DNA of 7,331 nucleotides from Candidatus Stygibacter frigidus. GTDB taxonomy: Bacteria > Cloacimonadota > Cloacimonadia > Cloacimonadales > TCS61. Of this stretch, positions 1 to 6,162 are shown piece after piece. The number at the start of each line of letters is the position of its first letter. The stretch's first letter is position 1. Under the pieces are notes generated by a model that did no database searches, was not told the origin of the DNA, and saw only the letters and a program-made list of their open reading frames with translations. The stretch spans positions 1 to 7,331 of the forward strand of contig JAVCCT010000133.1 of assembly GCA_030765325.1 (NCBI GenBank). Direction: 5' to 3'. A program made the position numbers and the translations under genes.

Positions 1-131
1 CGATTAAATGTAATGTGATATAAAAGTAAGGATAATAGGAGTTCTGAACGTATTCCGGGCAGGACTTCTGGGATCCGGCAGGGGTGACATTTTACCTTGC
101 GCTTTATCATTCGCAAGGTGGTTTTATTTCG
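1..131. other. Non-coding left edge with GC-rich patch
   Basis: No supportable gene lies here. Stops occur in every plus frame by position 21 (TAA at 5-7, TGA at 16-18, TAA at 19-21), so at most the last few codons of a leftward neighbour are present. Bases about 38-86 are clearly more GC-rich than the surrounding intergenic DNA. They contain two similar words about 20 bp apart (CCGGGCAGG at 55-63, CCGGCAGG at 75-82) and a short palindrome GTTCTGAAC (41-49). The function is unknown. This may be ordinary 3' untranslated sequence ahead of the hairpin at 94-119. Confidence 0.4.
94..119 (+). terminator. Probable rho-independent terminator hairpin
   Basis: A perfect 8-bp inverted repeat (ACCTTGCG at 94-101, CGCAAGGT at 112-119) encloses a 10-nt loop. 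On the plus strand it is followed by a T-rich tract (GGTTTTATTTC from 120). On the minus strand the stem is followed by AAAA rather than a U-tract, so the polarity favours ending a plus-strand transcript that enters from the left. All three plus frames are closed by position 21, so any such gene must stop in the first 21 bases or earlier. It could also act weakly as the 3' end of the convergent flavin reductase gene. The T-tract is imperfect, so efficiency is uncertain. Confidence 0.5.
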
Positions 132-608
132 TTAGAATAATTCTGCTACGGTGAGGGGTTTGGCTTCACCTATCCAGGCGTATTTTACTTTTCCTACATA
201 GATAGTATGGTCGCCTGATTCCACTTGCGTGATCACTTCACATTCAAAATTGGCTGCGGCATCTTTGAGGATAGGCAGTCCGGCATAGCGACCTTTGAAC
301 CAATTACTTTCTATAGTTTTTAATTTATCAATTTCTGCGCCTGACTTCGTGCCTGATAAACGGGTAAACTCTACCAGTTCAAGACTGGGCAGGCAAAGAT
401 TAAATACTCTGTTCTCCTGCAGGCACTTATAAGAAAATCTGGTGTGCCCTATGGAAATGGCAAACATCACAGGGTCAATGGAAGTTCGCATGAACCATTC
501 GAGAGTTATGGAATTAAATTTATCGGGCTCAATCTGGACAATAGCAACAGCTACCTTTTGGGGGTGCTTCACTTTCTGGGTTACAGCATTGATCTCCATT
601 CTTTGCAT
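132..608 (-). CDS. Flavin reductase-like FMN-binding protein
   Basis: This 158-residue protein resembles the flavin reductase-like domain (a split-barrel, FMN-binding fold), whose members reduce flavin with NAD(P)H or act as small flavoproteins. Family-like features are a conserved N-S-I-T stretch (residues 32-35), a D-P pair (45-46) after the first strands, H-T-R (55-57), the S-G-x-x-S-G segment (85-90), and near the C-terminus G-D-H-T-I-Y-V-G (132-139), where the histidine and glycine are hallmarks. It has no signal peptide or membrane segment, so it should be cytoplasmic. The start at 608 is preceded by GAAGGAG with a 5-nt spacer, whereas the alternative Met at residue 4 would have a 14-nt spacer, so the first Met is preferred. 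It is a single gene divergent from dnaX. Family assignment is fairly sure, but the substrate and electron-acceptor partner cannot be told from sequence. Confidence 0.85.
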   Translation of the reverse strand: MQRMEINAVTQKVKHPQKVAVAIVQIEPDKFNSITLEWFMRTSIDPVMFAISIGHTRFSYKCLQENRVFNLCLPSLELVEFTRLSGTKSGAEIDKLKTIESNWFKGRYAGLPILKDAAANFECEVITQVESGDHTIYVGKVKYAWIGEAKPLTVAELF

Positions 609-693
609 TCTTTCTCCTTCTTATATCAATTTAATTGACAATATTTATCTTTATCCCATTTTGTAATAAACTGAAAAATAAGCAAGAGGTTTT
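609..693. promoter_or_regulatory. Divergent intergenic region (flavin reductase / dnaX)
   Basis: These 85 very AT-rich bases separate the start codons of the two divergent genes, so promoters for both must lie here or within the genes. An exact TTGACA (-35 consensus) is at 635-640 on the plus strand. However, no good -10 hexamer sits 16-18 bp downstream; the nearest match, TGTAAT at 662-667, is 21 bp away. A TATAAG occurs on the minus strand (625-620) but directly abuts the ribosome binding site of the flavin reductase, too close to serve it. The ribosome binding sites at the two ends are clear: GGAG for the minus gene and AAGAGG (684-689, 4-nt spacer) for dnaX. The promoter positions are therefore a guess. 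Confidence 0.35.
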
Positions 694-2358
694 ATGTCAT
701 ATATAGTTTTAGCGAGGAAATACAGACCGCAAACATTTGAAGAAGTGTATGCTCAGGATCAGATAACCCAGATACTTAAGAACAGCATTGAAATGAATAG
801 AATAGGTCATGCCTACCTGTTTACAGGACCAAGAGGTGTAGGTAAAACATCTTTGGCCAGGATATTTGCCAAGAGCCTTAATTGCCTTGAGGAAAAAAAT
901 GAAGATCGACCCTGCAATAAATGTGAGAATTGTCTTGAAATAACGCAGGGGTCTTCGCAGGATGTTATCGAGATTGATGGTGCTTCAAATACGGGCGTGG
1001 AAGACATCCGTGACTTGCAGAAAGAGCTGCTTTATTCCACTAGTAATTCGCGATTTAAAATATATATCATTGATGAAGTCCACATGCTCTCTAAGAATGC
1101 TTTCAATGCTTTATTAAAGACCCTGGAAGAACCACCGGATAATGTAATATTTATCTTTGCAACAACTGAACCACATAAAGTGCTGCCAACTATAATTTCC
1201 CGGTGCCAGCGTTTTGATTTTAAGCGAATCCCAATCAAAAAGATAGTAGCCAGGCTCAAGGACATCTGCAGGCTGGAAAAGCTAATTATCACAGAAGAAT
1301 CATTATTCTATCTGGCAAAAATGGCTGATGGCAGTATGAGAGATTCACAATCACTGCTTGATCAGGTGCTGGCTTATGGCAGAGACGAGATCAATCTGGA
1401 AGATATTCTGGAAATATTTGGTACGGTAGCGGTGGAAGTATATGAAAACATGATGCAGTCAATCCACGATCAGAAAACTTCTGAGGTTATTACGTCACTG
1501 CATTCCGTGCTGGAAAAAGGAACCGACCTGCAGGAATTTCTGAATGGCCTTATGGAATATATCCGCAATCTGACTTTGCTCAAAATCGGAATAGAACCGG
1601 AAGAAGTGGCTCCGCGGGAACTGGAGCAGATGAAAAGCATAGCCGAATTATTCAATGAAAAGGAGCTGATCTATCTTATCAGTATGCTCATCCGCACCAA
1701 GGTTGACGTTAAGAGCAGCAATAATTCTGTATTACTGGCAGAGATGGCATTTATCAAGTTTTCCCATATCGCTGAGATGAAGTCTCTGGAAGATATATTA
1801 AGCAATCTTGATAAGATACCTACCCAGAGGGCAAGTGCAGCAAAACCAAAGAAGATTGCATCACCTCAACAAAATAAGCCTACCCTCCCGAATAGACAGG
1901 AAAGAAAACTGCATAATAATGTTCTGAAAGAGAAAATTGAATCTGAAAAAGAAAGTGAAAGGGCAAAAGATCTTTTTAAAGACCTGGATCTGGAAAAAAT
2001 AAAACAATATCTGCCAGCTTTAGCCAAAACCATTAGCAAAGAGAAAATTGTAATCGCCAAAGAACTGAAACCTGATAAGTTGACCCATTTTGATAATAAT
2101 GTACTCACAATGGTAGTAGATAAAAACATCACTCTTTCTCAAATGACCAGAAGTCAAGAATGGCTGGAAGAGGTTTTTTCCAATTATTTTGGTCATCCAA
2201 TCAAGTTCAAATTCAATCTGCAGGCACTTGAACGGGTTAAAACGCAAATGAACCCGAGTATTTATGATATAGAGAAAAGTAATCCTGAGCTGGCAAAGAA
2301 CTTAAGGAAGATAGATCCTAACATGCAGATAACCACCTTGATAAAAAATGAATATTGA
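694..2358 (+). CDS. dnaX: DNA polymerase III subunit gamma/tau
   Basis: This is the AAA+ clamp-loader subunit that, with delta and delta-prime, opens and loads the beta sliding clamp during chromosome replication. The N-terminus S-Y-x-V-L-A-R-K-Y-R-P is the family signature. Walker A is G-P-R-G-V-G-K-T-S (residues 45-53). The zinc site has Cys64, Cys74, Cys77 and Cys80. Walker B ends in D-E-V-H (127-130), sensor 1 is A-T-T-E (156-159), the S-R-C arginine finger is at 169-171, and sensor 2 is G-S-M-R-D (213-217). Clamp-loader lid and collar regions follow, then a charged Lys/Glu-rich linker (about 375-430) and a C-terminal domain. The length of 554 fits a tau-like form. AAGAGG at 684-689 sets the start. 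No convincing slippery site for a shorter gamma form is seen near the linker. The V-G-Q normally found after T-F-x-x-V reads Y-A-Q here (19-21). The 3' end overlaps the next gene by 11 bp. Identity is very secure. Confidence 0.97.
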   Translation: MSYIVLARKYRPQTFEEVYAQDQITQILKNSIEMNRIGHAYLFTGPRGVGKTSLARIFAKSLNCLEEKNEDRPCNKCENCLEITQGSSQDVIEIDGASNTGVEDIRDLQKELLYSTSNSRFKIYIIDEVHMLSKNAFNALLKTLEEPPDNVIFIFATTEPHKVLPTIISRCQRFDFKRIPIKKIVARLKDICRLEKLIITEESLFYLAKMADGSMRDSQSLLDQVLAYGRDEINLEDILEIFGTVAVEVYENMMQSIHDQKTSEVITSLHSVLEKGTDLQEFLNGLMEYIRNLTLLKIGIEPEEVAPRELEQMKSIAELFNEKELIYLISMLIRTKVDVKSSNNSVLLAEMAFIKFSHIAEMKSLEDILSNLDKIPTQRASAAKPKKIASPQQNKPTLPNRQERKLHNNVLKEKIESEKESERAKDLFKDLDLEKIKQYLPALAKTISKEKIVIAKELKPDKLTHFDNNVLTMVVDKNITLSQMTRSQEWLEEVFSNYFGHPIKFKFNLQALERVKTQMNPSIYDIEKSNPELAKNLRKIDPNMQITTLIKNEY

Positions 2359-3457
2359 TCTATTTATCTATATAGGACTCTTTTTTTCTGCTATATATAC
2401 TCTTATACTGCTATCTTTTGTGTTCGGGATATCAAGTCTCACCCACCTGCGGGATAAATATTTTAAACAAATCTCTGTGATAATAGCTGCCAGAAATGAG
2501 GAAAAACATTTACCTGCCTTATTGAAAGCAATTGCAAAACAGGAGTATCCGACAAACAGTTTTCAAGTTATTATAGTAGATGACAGATCAGTTGATAATA
2601 CCTGGCAGATACTGAGTAATGAAATAAAAAAATATGATTGGCTGCAGATATTTAGAGTTACTGAAGAGAATCCTGAATTAGTTGGCAAAAAAGGGGCATT
2701 GAAGCTGGGGATCACCAAAGCAAAGTATGAAATACTGGCATTTACTGATGCGGATTGCCTACCGGGCAGGAAGTGGTTAAAGGAAATTAATGCCCTGATG
2801 ACCGCTGAGACTGATTTCCTGTGTGGATATTCACCTTTGATAGGTACTGGTAGATTTGTAGGTCTGCTGAAGAATCTGGAACGCAGCTCAATATTCGCCG
2901 TGATCGCCGGCAGCTTTGGTCTGGGCTGGGATATCACATCAGTAGCGAGGAACCAGGTTTACCGTAAGAGCAATTTTATGAAAATAAATGGCTTTGCAGG
3001 AATAGGAAAACAGCGGTCAGGAGATGATGATCTGCTGCTGCAAAAGATGTCACCAGTTATTAGGAAACGGAACTTTATCTTTGAACCTCTGGCAAGTGTG
3101 GAGAGTTTTGATAAGCCTAATATGCAGGAGCAAATCCATCTGGAAACGAGGCGATCTTCCAAATGGAAATTATATCCGCTTCCTATCCAGTTGCTGACTC
3201 TATTTGTGCTGGTATTTTATCTGATCATTGCCTGCGCTTTTATCTTAACTATATTTGGCAATTTATCCTGGTTGCAATTCATATTTCTTAATCTACCCAA
3301 AATTCTGGGTGAATTTATTCTACTGGATGTTTTCCTGACCAGAACCGGACAATTAAAACAATTAATAGTATTTCCCATTGCAGAGATATTATATATCCCT
3401 TACTATGTATATTTTGGACTAAGAGGCACATTCGGGACATATAAATGGAAAAAGTAA
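2348..3457 (+). CDS. Membrane-anchored family 2 glycosyltransferase
   Basis: This 369-residue GT-A fold enzyme should transfer a sugar from a nucleotide-sugar donor to an envelope or lipid acceptor at the inner face of the cytoplasmic membrane. One N-terminal helix (about 5-28) precedes the catalytic domain. That domain opens with I-S-V-I-I-A-A-R-N-E-E (42-52), followed by V-D-D-R-S (77-81), G-K-K-G-A-L (113-118), the metal-binding D-A-D (134-136) and an acidic G-D-D-D (225-228) that probably holds the catalytic base. Three or so C-terminal helices follow (about 279-303, 308-330, 338-357). The Q-x-x-R-W motif of processive members is replaced by R-R-S-S-K-W (268-273). The architecture resembles family 2 enzymes that glycosylate lipids or carotenoids, but acceptor and sugar cannot be assigned. 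The start overlaps the dnaX end by 11 bp and has no strong ribosome binding site, suggesting translational coupling to dnaX. Confidence 0.9.
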   Translation: MNIDLFIYIGLFFSAIYTLILLSFVFGISSLTHLRDKYFKQISVIIAARNEEKHLPALLKAIAKQEYPTNSFQVIIVDDRSVDNTWQILSNEIKKYDWLQIFRVTEENPELVGKKGALKLGITKAKYEILAFTDADCLPGRKWLKEINALMTAETDFLCGYSPLIGTGRFVGLLKNLERSSIFAVIAGSFGLGWDITSVARNQVYRKSNFMKINGFAGIGKQRSGDDDLLLQKMSPVIRKRNFIFEPLASVESFDKPNMQEQIHLETRRSSKWKLYPLPIQLLTLFVLVFYLIIACAFILTIFGNLSWLQFIFLNLPKILGEFILLDVFLTRTGQLKQLIVFPIAEILYIPYYVYFGLRGTFGTYKWKK

Positions 3458-4005
3458 TCAGACAATATCAAAATACCTTAGCCAAATTTAAAGAGCAGAA
3501 AGCTGAGATCCATAGACTATGGAATATTGATGAAGAGAGCGCTCAACTGCTTTTTATGCTGGTGCTTATCCGCCAGGCAAAATATATCGTGGAGATAGGC
3601 ACTTCCAATGGCTATTCCACTTTCTGGCTTGCTTCTGCTGCTTTGCGGACCCAGGGAAAGGTTCACACTATAGAGGTGGATGATAGCCGCTATGAACTGG
3701 CTAAGCAGAATCTGGTGGAATTACCAAATATAATACAGTATCATGCTCGAGCAGAAGATATACTTGCCAGTTTTGAGACCGGGATTGATTTTCTCTTTAT
3801 TGATGCCGGCAAGCCTGGGTATATAGATTATCTTAGATCACTTGAGGATAAATTAGCTCCTCACGCAGTAGTTGTAGCAGATAATATCTGCTCTCATCCC
3901 GAGACAACAGGTACTTATAGAAATTATATTGAATCAAGTCCTGCCTATATCAGCATGGTGCATGATATAAATGCAGGTTTGCAAATAGCATATTATCAAG
4001 GATAA
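3445..4005 (+). CDS. SAM-dependent O-methyltransferase (COMT/YrrM-like)
   Basis: This 186-residue class I methyltransferase belongs to the metal-dependent O-methyltransferase group that includes catechol O-methyltransferase and bacterial YrrM-type proteins. Motif I, V-E-I-G-T-S-N-G-Y-S (49-58), binds S-adenosylmethionine, and the acidic residue in H-T-I-E-V-D-D (Glu77) should contact its ribose. Metal ligands typical of the family are Asp120 in F-I-D-A-G-K (118-123) and Asp146-Asn147 in V-A-D-N-I (144-148). It is somewhat shorter than the roughly 210-220 residues usual for the family, with a reduced N-terminal region and compact C-terminal loops. There is no signal peptide, so it is cytoplasmic. 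The start overlaps the glycosyltransferase end by 13 bp, with a weak CGGGA (3433-3437) ahead of ATG. The methyl acceptor is unknown. Pairing with the glycosyltransferase might mean both modify one product, but that is only inference. Confidence 0.88.
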   Translation: MEKVIRQYQNTLAKFKEQKAEIHRLWNIDEESAQLLFMLVLIRQAKYIVEIGTSNGYSTFWLASAALRTQGKVHTIEVDDSRYELAKQNLVELPNIIQYHARAEDILASFETGIDFLFIDAGKPGYIDYLRSLEDKLAPHAVVVADNICSHPETTGTYRNYIESSPAYISMVHDINAGLQIAYYQG

Positions 4006-4022
4006 AGCAGAGAGAGGTCATT

Positions 4023-4649
4023 ATGGAGCCATTGTTAATTGGAATTGCGGGAGGAACTGCTTCCGGTAAAACGACTATTGCCAATAGGATTGCTGGAGCG
4101 ATCAAAGGTAATATTATCATAATCAGACAGGATAATTATTATCATTCCTATCCTGACAAAACATTTGAAGAACGAGCCAGGCTCAATTTTGATCATCCCC
4201 ATGCTTTTGATACTGAGCTATTGGTCTCACACCTTAAAAAGCTGAAAAACAATCTGGCAGTAGAAATCCCAGTATTTGATTATATCACACACCTGCGTTC
4301 CAATGAAACAATAGACATCCAACCGGCAAAAGTGATCATCCTGGAAGGAATTCTTATCTTTGAGAATAAGGAACTGAGAGATTTGCTTGATATCAAGTTA
4401 TTCATTGATACCGATGCTGACCTGAGAATTATCAGGCGTATGGAGCGTGATATCAAAGAACGAGAGCGCAGCTTTACCAGTATCATTAACCAATATCGCT
4501 CCACTGTACGCCCTATGCATCTTGAATTTGTGGAACCCAGTAAACGATTTGCAGATATTATTATCCCGGTAGGTGCTCATAATAATGTGGCTATTGATAT
4601 GATAATCCGCTCCATAAAACAAAAACTTTCTATAAGGGAGGAAGACTGA
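4023..4649 (+). CDS. udk: Uridine kinase
   Basis: This enzyme phosphorylates uridine (and usually cytidine) to the 5'-monophosphate using ATP or GTP in cytoplasmic pyrimidine salvage. Its 208 residues match the usual length of about 210. The P-loop is G-G-T-A-S-G-K-T-T (10-18). R-Q-D-N-Y-Y (35-40) carries the presumed catalytic Asp37. N-F-D-H-P (55-59) and F-D-Y-I-T-H-L-R (85-92) form the nucleoside pocket, followed by L-E-G-I-L (107-111). The lid region has R-x-x-R-R-M-E-R-D (135-143) and E-R-E-R-S (146-150). T-V-R-P-M-H-L-E-F-V-E-P-S-K (161-174) is the conserved C-terminal signature. The ATG follows AGAGAGG (4011-4017) with a 5-nt spacer, only 17 bp after the methyltransferase stop. It overlaps the next gene by one base (TGATG). 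All key residues are intact, so assignment is very secure. Confidence 0.96.
   Translation: MEPLLIGIAGGTASGKTTIANRIAGAIKGNIIIIRQDNYYHSYPDKTFEERARLNFDHPHAFDTELLVSHLKKLKNNLAVEIPVFDYITHLRSNETIDIQPAKVIILEGILIFENKELRDLLDIKLFIDTDADLRIIRRMERDIKERERSFTSIINQYRSTVRPMHLEFVEPSKRFADIIIPVGAHNNVAIDMIIRSIKQKLSIREED
4634..4641 (+). promoter_or_regulatory. Strong ribosome binding site inside udk 3' end
   Basis: AAGGGAGG lies inside the last codons of udk, 7 nt before the ATG at 4649 that overlaps the udk stop in the arrangement TGATG. This fixes the start of the DUF4139 gene and points to independent strong initiation or termination-reinitiation coupling with udk. Confidence 0.7.
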
Positions 4650-6007
4650 TGAAATACTATATTTTGATCATAATTGTCCTTGCTGTCTGGTTTATGCAGG
4701 CAGATGATATCACAGTTTACCAATCAAACGGGCAGGGTTTTGCCCTGGTGCATGCAGTTCAACATACGCAGCTTACAAAAGGTGAAAATGAAATCGAATT
4801 GCAAAACCTTGCTGAACAGATCAGAGTAAATTCTCTCCTGCTTAATGACAACCAGCAGGGAGTTGAGATCATCAGACAAAATTTCAGTCCTAATTATTCC
4901 AGAGCCGGAAACATTATTGAAGATGCGATTGATCGAATTATAAGCGTTACTAACTCTGATGGTGAATCTATCCGGGGGATTTTACGTTTTTATGACGGGC
5001 AATATCTGGGGATCAGTGATACTGCTGCAGATGAATTTCATCTGGTGAAAGAGCAGAAAATAGCAGATTTCCATTTCCAGACTTTCTTTGATGATGTAAA
5101 TAACTTCTCACCGAGTGTTTCCTGGCTGCTAAATTCCTCAAAAAAACAGGATATTGAGCTCAATTATTCCTATCTTACTGGCAGTATTGGCTGGGACGCT
5201 ATTTATCAAACCATCTGGGATGGTGATAAGAAGTTATTAACCCTTAACAGTCAGGTGGAATTAACCAATAACTGTGGAAAAGACTTCCTGGGTAGTAAAG
5301 TGAAATTAGTTGCCGGGGATGTGAAGAATCTGGATCAGGAGACCAACATGAGAGCAGCTAAAACTTATGCTCTGCATGAAGATACTGCTGCAATGGGGAT
5401 GCCCGTATCACGCTCTTCGTTATCATCCTTTCATCTTTACACACTATCCACACCTATTGATTGCCCTGATAATAGCAGCAGGCAGTTTCAGCTATATCCA
5501 TCTACAATTATTAAAGCGAAAGAATATTATTTATTCAATAGTAATGGCTACGAAACGAAGCTGCAAAAAACTATTGCCTTTAAAAACTCTAAGGAAAATG
5601 GTGCTGGCAATCCTCTGCCTCAGGGTACTGTGAAAATGTATACTCCTGATAAAACTGATGGTCAATTGCAATTCATTGGTGAGAGTGTAATAGAAAATTC
5701 ACCAACTGATAAGACAGTAATTTTAAAATTAGGAGATGCCTTTGATCTTAGTGGAGAAACCAAAACCATGAATGTGCAATATTCTGATAACCGTAGAAAA
5801 GTAATCAGCAGTGATTATCAGATAGTATTAAATAATAACAGCGAAGAAGATGTCGATATTATCGTAAAGCATCAATTGGACAGACAGTTGCCAGAAATTA
5901 TAGGGGCAGATTTTGATTATGAAAGAACTGATGCCTTCACGATGGAAATAAAACTGAAAGTAGCTGCTGGCTCAGAAAAAACTCTCTCCTGGTCACAGAC
6001 AAGATAA
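4649..6007 (+). CDS. Secreted DUF4139 domain-containing protein
   Basis: This 452-residue exported protein has no established function. The N-terminus is a Sec-type signal peptide: a short start M-K, a hydrophobic core (about 3-14), then M-Q-A (16-18) before D-D, a plausible signal peptidase I site. No lipobox cysteine is present. The mature part is beta-rich. The region about 155-445 matches the pattern of DUF4139: Y-S-Y-L-T-G-S-I-G-W-D-A-I-Y (173-186), then V-E-L-T-N-N-C-G-K-D-F-L (203-214) leading to V-K-L-V-A-G-D-V (218-225), and late strands with P-Q-G-T-V-K-M-Y (324-331) and I-V-L-N-N-N-S (392-398). It should lie in the periplasm or on the surface. It is co-translated with udk by a one-base overlap. 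Other members are known as hypothetical exported proteins, some with an N-terminal extension as here (about 20-150). The domain call rests on pattern recognition, not a profile search. Confidence 0.8.
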   Translation: MKYYILIIIVLAVWFMQADDITVYQSNGQGFALVHAVQHTQLTKGENEIELQNLAEQIRVNSLLLNDNQQGVEIIRQNFSPNYSRAGNIIEDAIDRIISVTNSDGESIRGILRFYDGQYLGISDTAADEFHLVKEQKIADFHFQTFFDDVNNFSPSVSWLLNSSKKQDIELNYSYLTGSIGWDAIYQTIWDGDKKLLTLNSQVELTNNCGKDFLGSKVKLVAGDVKNLDQETNMRAAKTYALHEDTAAMGMPVSRSSLSSFHLYTLSTPIDCPDNSSRQFQLYPSTIIKAKEYYLFNSNGYETKLQKTIAFKNSKENGAGNPLPQGTVKMYTPDKTDGQLQFIGESVIENSPTDKTVILKLGDAFDLSGETKTMNVQYSDNRRKVISSDYQIVLNNNSEEDVDIIVKHQLDRQLPEIIGADFDYERTDAFTMEIKLKVAAGSEKTLSWSQTR

Positions 6008-6162
6008 TTTTAGTGATGTAATTTCTATTTAAATAAAAAAAAGATTGCTTGATTTCTTGTTTTATAGCATTTGTCGAAAGTGAATGTTTGAGTATAAGGA
6101 GTTTGGTATTGAGTATTCTAAATAGAAAGTTTTCTCTCAGTTTTCTGGAAGGACCAGCAAAG
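6008..6162 (+). other. Gap between DUF4139 gene and PAS sensor gene
   Basis: This AT-rich stretch contains an ATTTAAAT palindrome (6027-6034) followed by a run of eight A (6035-6042). No stable GC-containing hairpin with a T-tract is seen, so no terminator for the upstream operon can be named. A possible promoter is TTGTCG (6071-6076) with TATAAG (6093-6098) at 16-bp spacing. It overlaps the AAGGAG site, so it would only make sense with the ATG start at 6163. The sensor gene may instead be read through from the operon. Confidence 0.3.
6096..6101 (+). promoter_or_regulatory. Consensus ribosome binding site ahead of an in-frame TTG
   Basis: AAGGAG lies 7 nt before a TTG at 6109 that is in frame with the PAS sensor gene. 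It makes TTG a serious alternative to the ATG at 6163, which has a weaker AAGGA (6149-6153). All other starts in the window are ATG, so the choice is open. Confidence 0.4.

Noticed and set aside
4..90. Minus-strand 28-codon ORF with an AAGG ribosome-binding-like sequence before its ATG
   Set aside because: It is very short, its ribosome-binding-like sequence is part of the hairpin stem at 94-119, and its composition is not protein-like. It is most likely chance.
442..666. Plus-strand ORFs overlapping the flavin reductase gene
   Set aside because: They are antisense to a well-supported gene, have no recognisable domain and end in low-complexity AT-rich sequence.
893..902. A AAA AAT slippery heptamer in dnaX (codons 67-69) with an immediate -1 frame TGA
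   Set aside because: A -1 slip here would give only a fragment of about 69 residues without the ATPase core, unlike known gamma forms made near the end of domain III. No supporting stem-loop is apparent. It is likely a chance A-run in an AT-rich gene.
1921..2000. A-rich linker of dnaX as a programmed frameshift site for a gamma product
   Set aside because: Read in frame, the A and T runs (for example GAA AAA GAA and CTT TTT AAA) do not form an X-XXY-YYZ heptamer, and the longest A-run is six. There is no evidence for frameshifting.
6041..6060. Possible hairpin AAGA...TCTT as a terminator after the DUF4139 gene
   Set aside because: The stem would be only about four A-T-rich pairs plus a mismatch, too weak to call a terminator.
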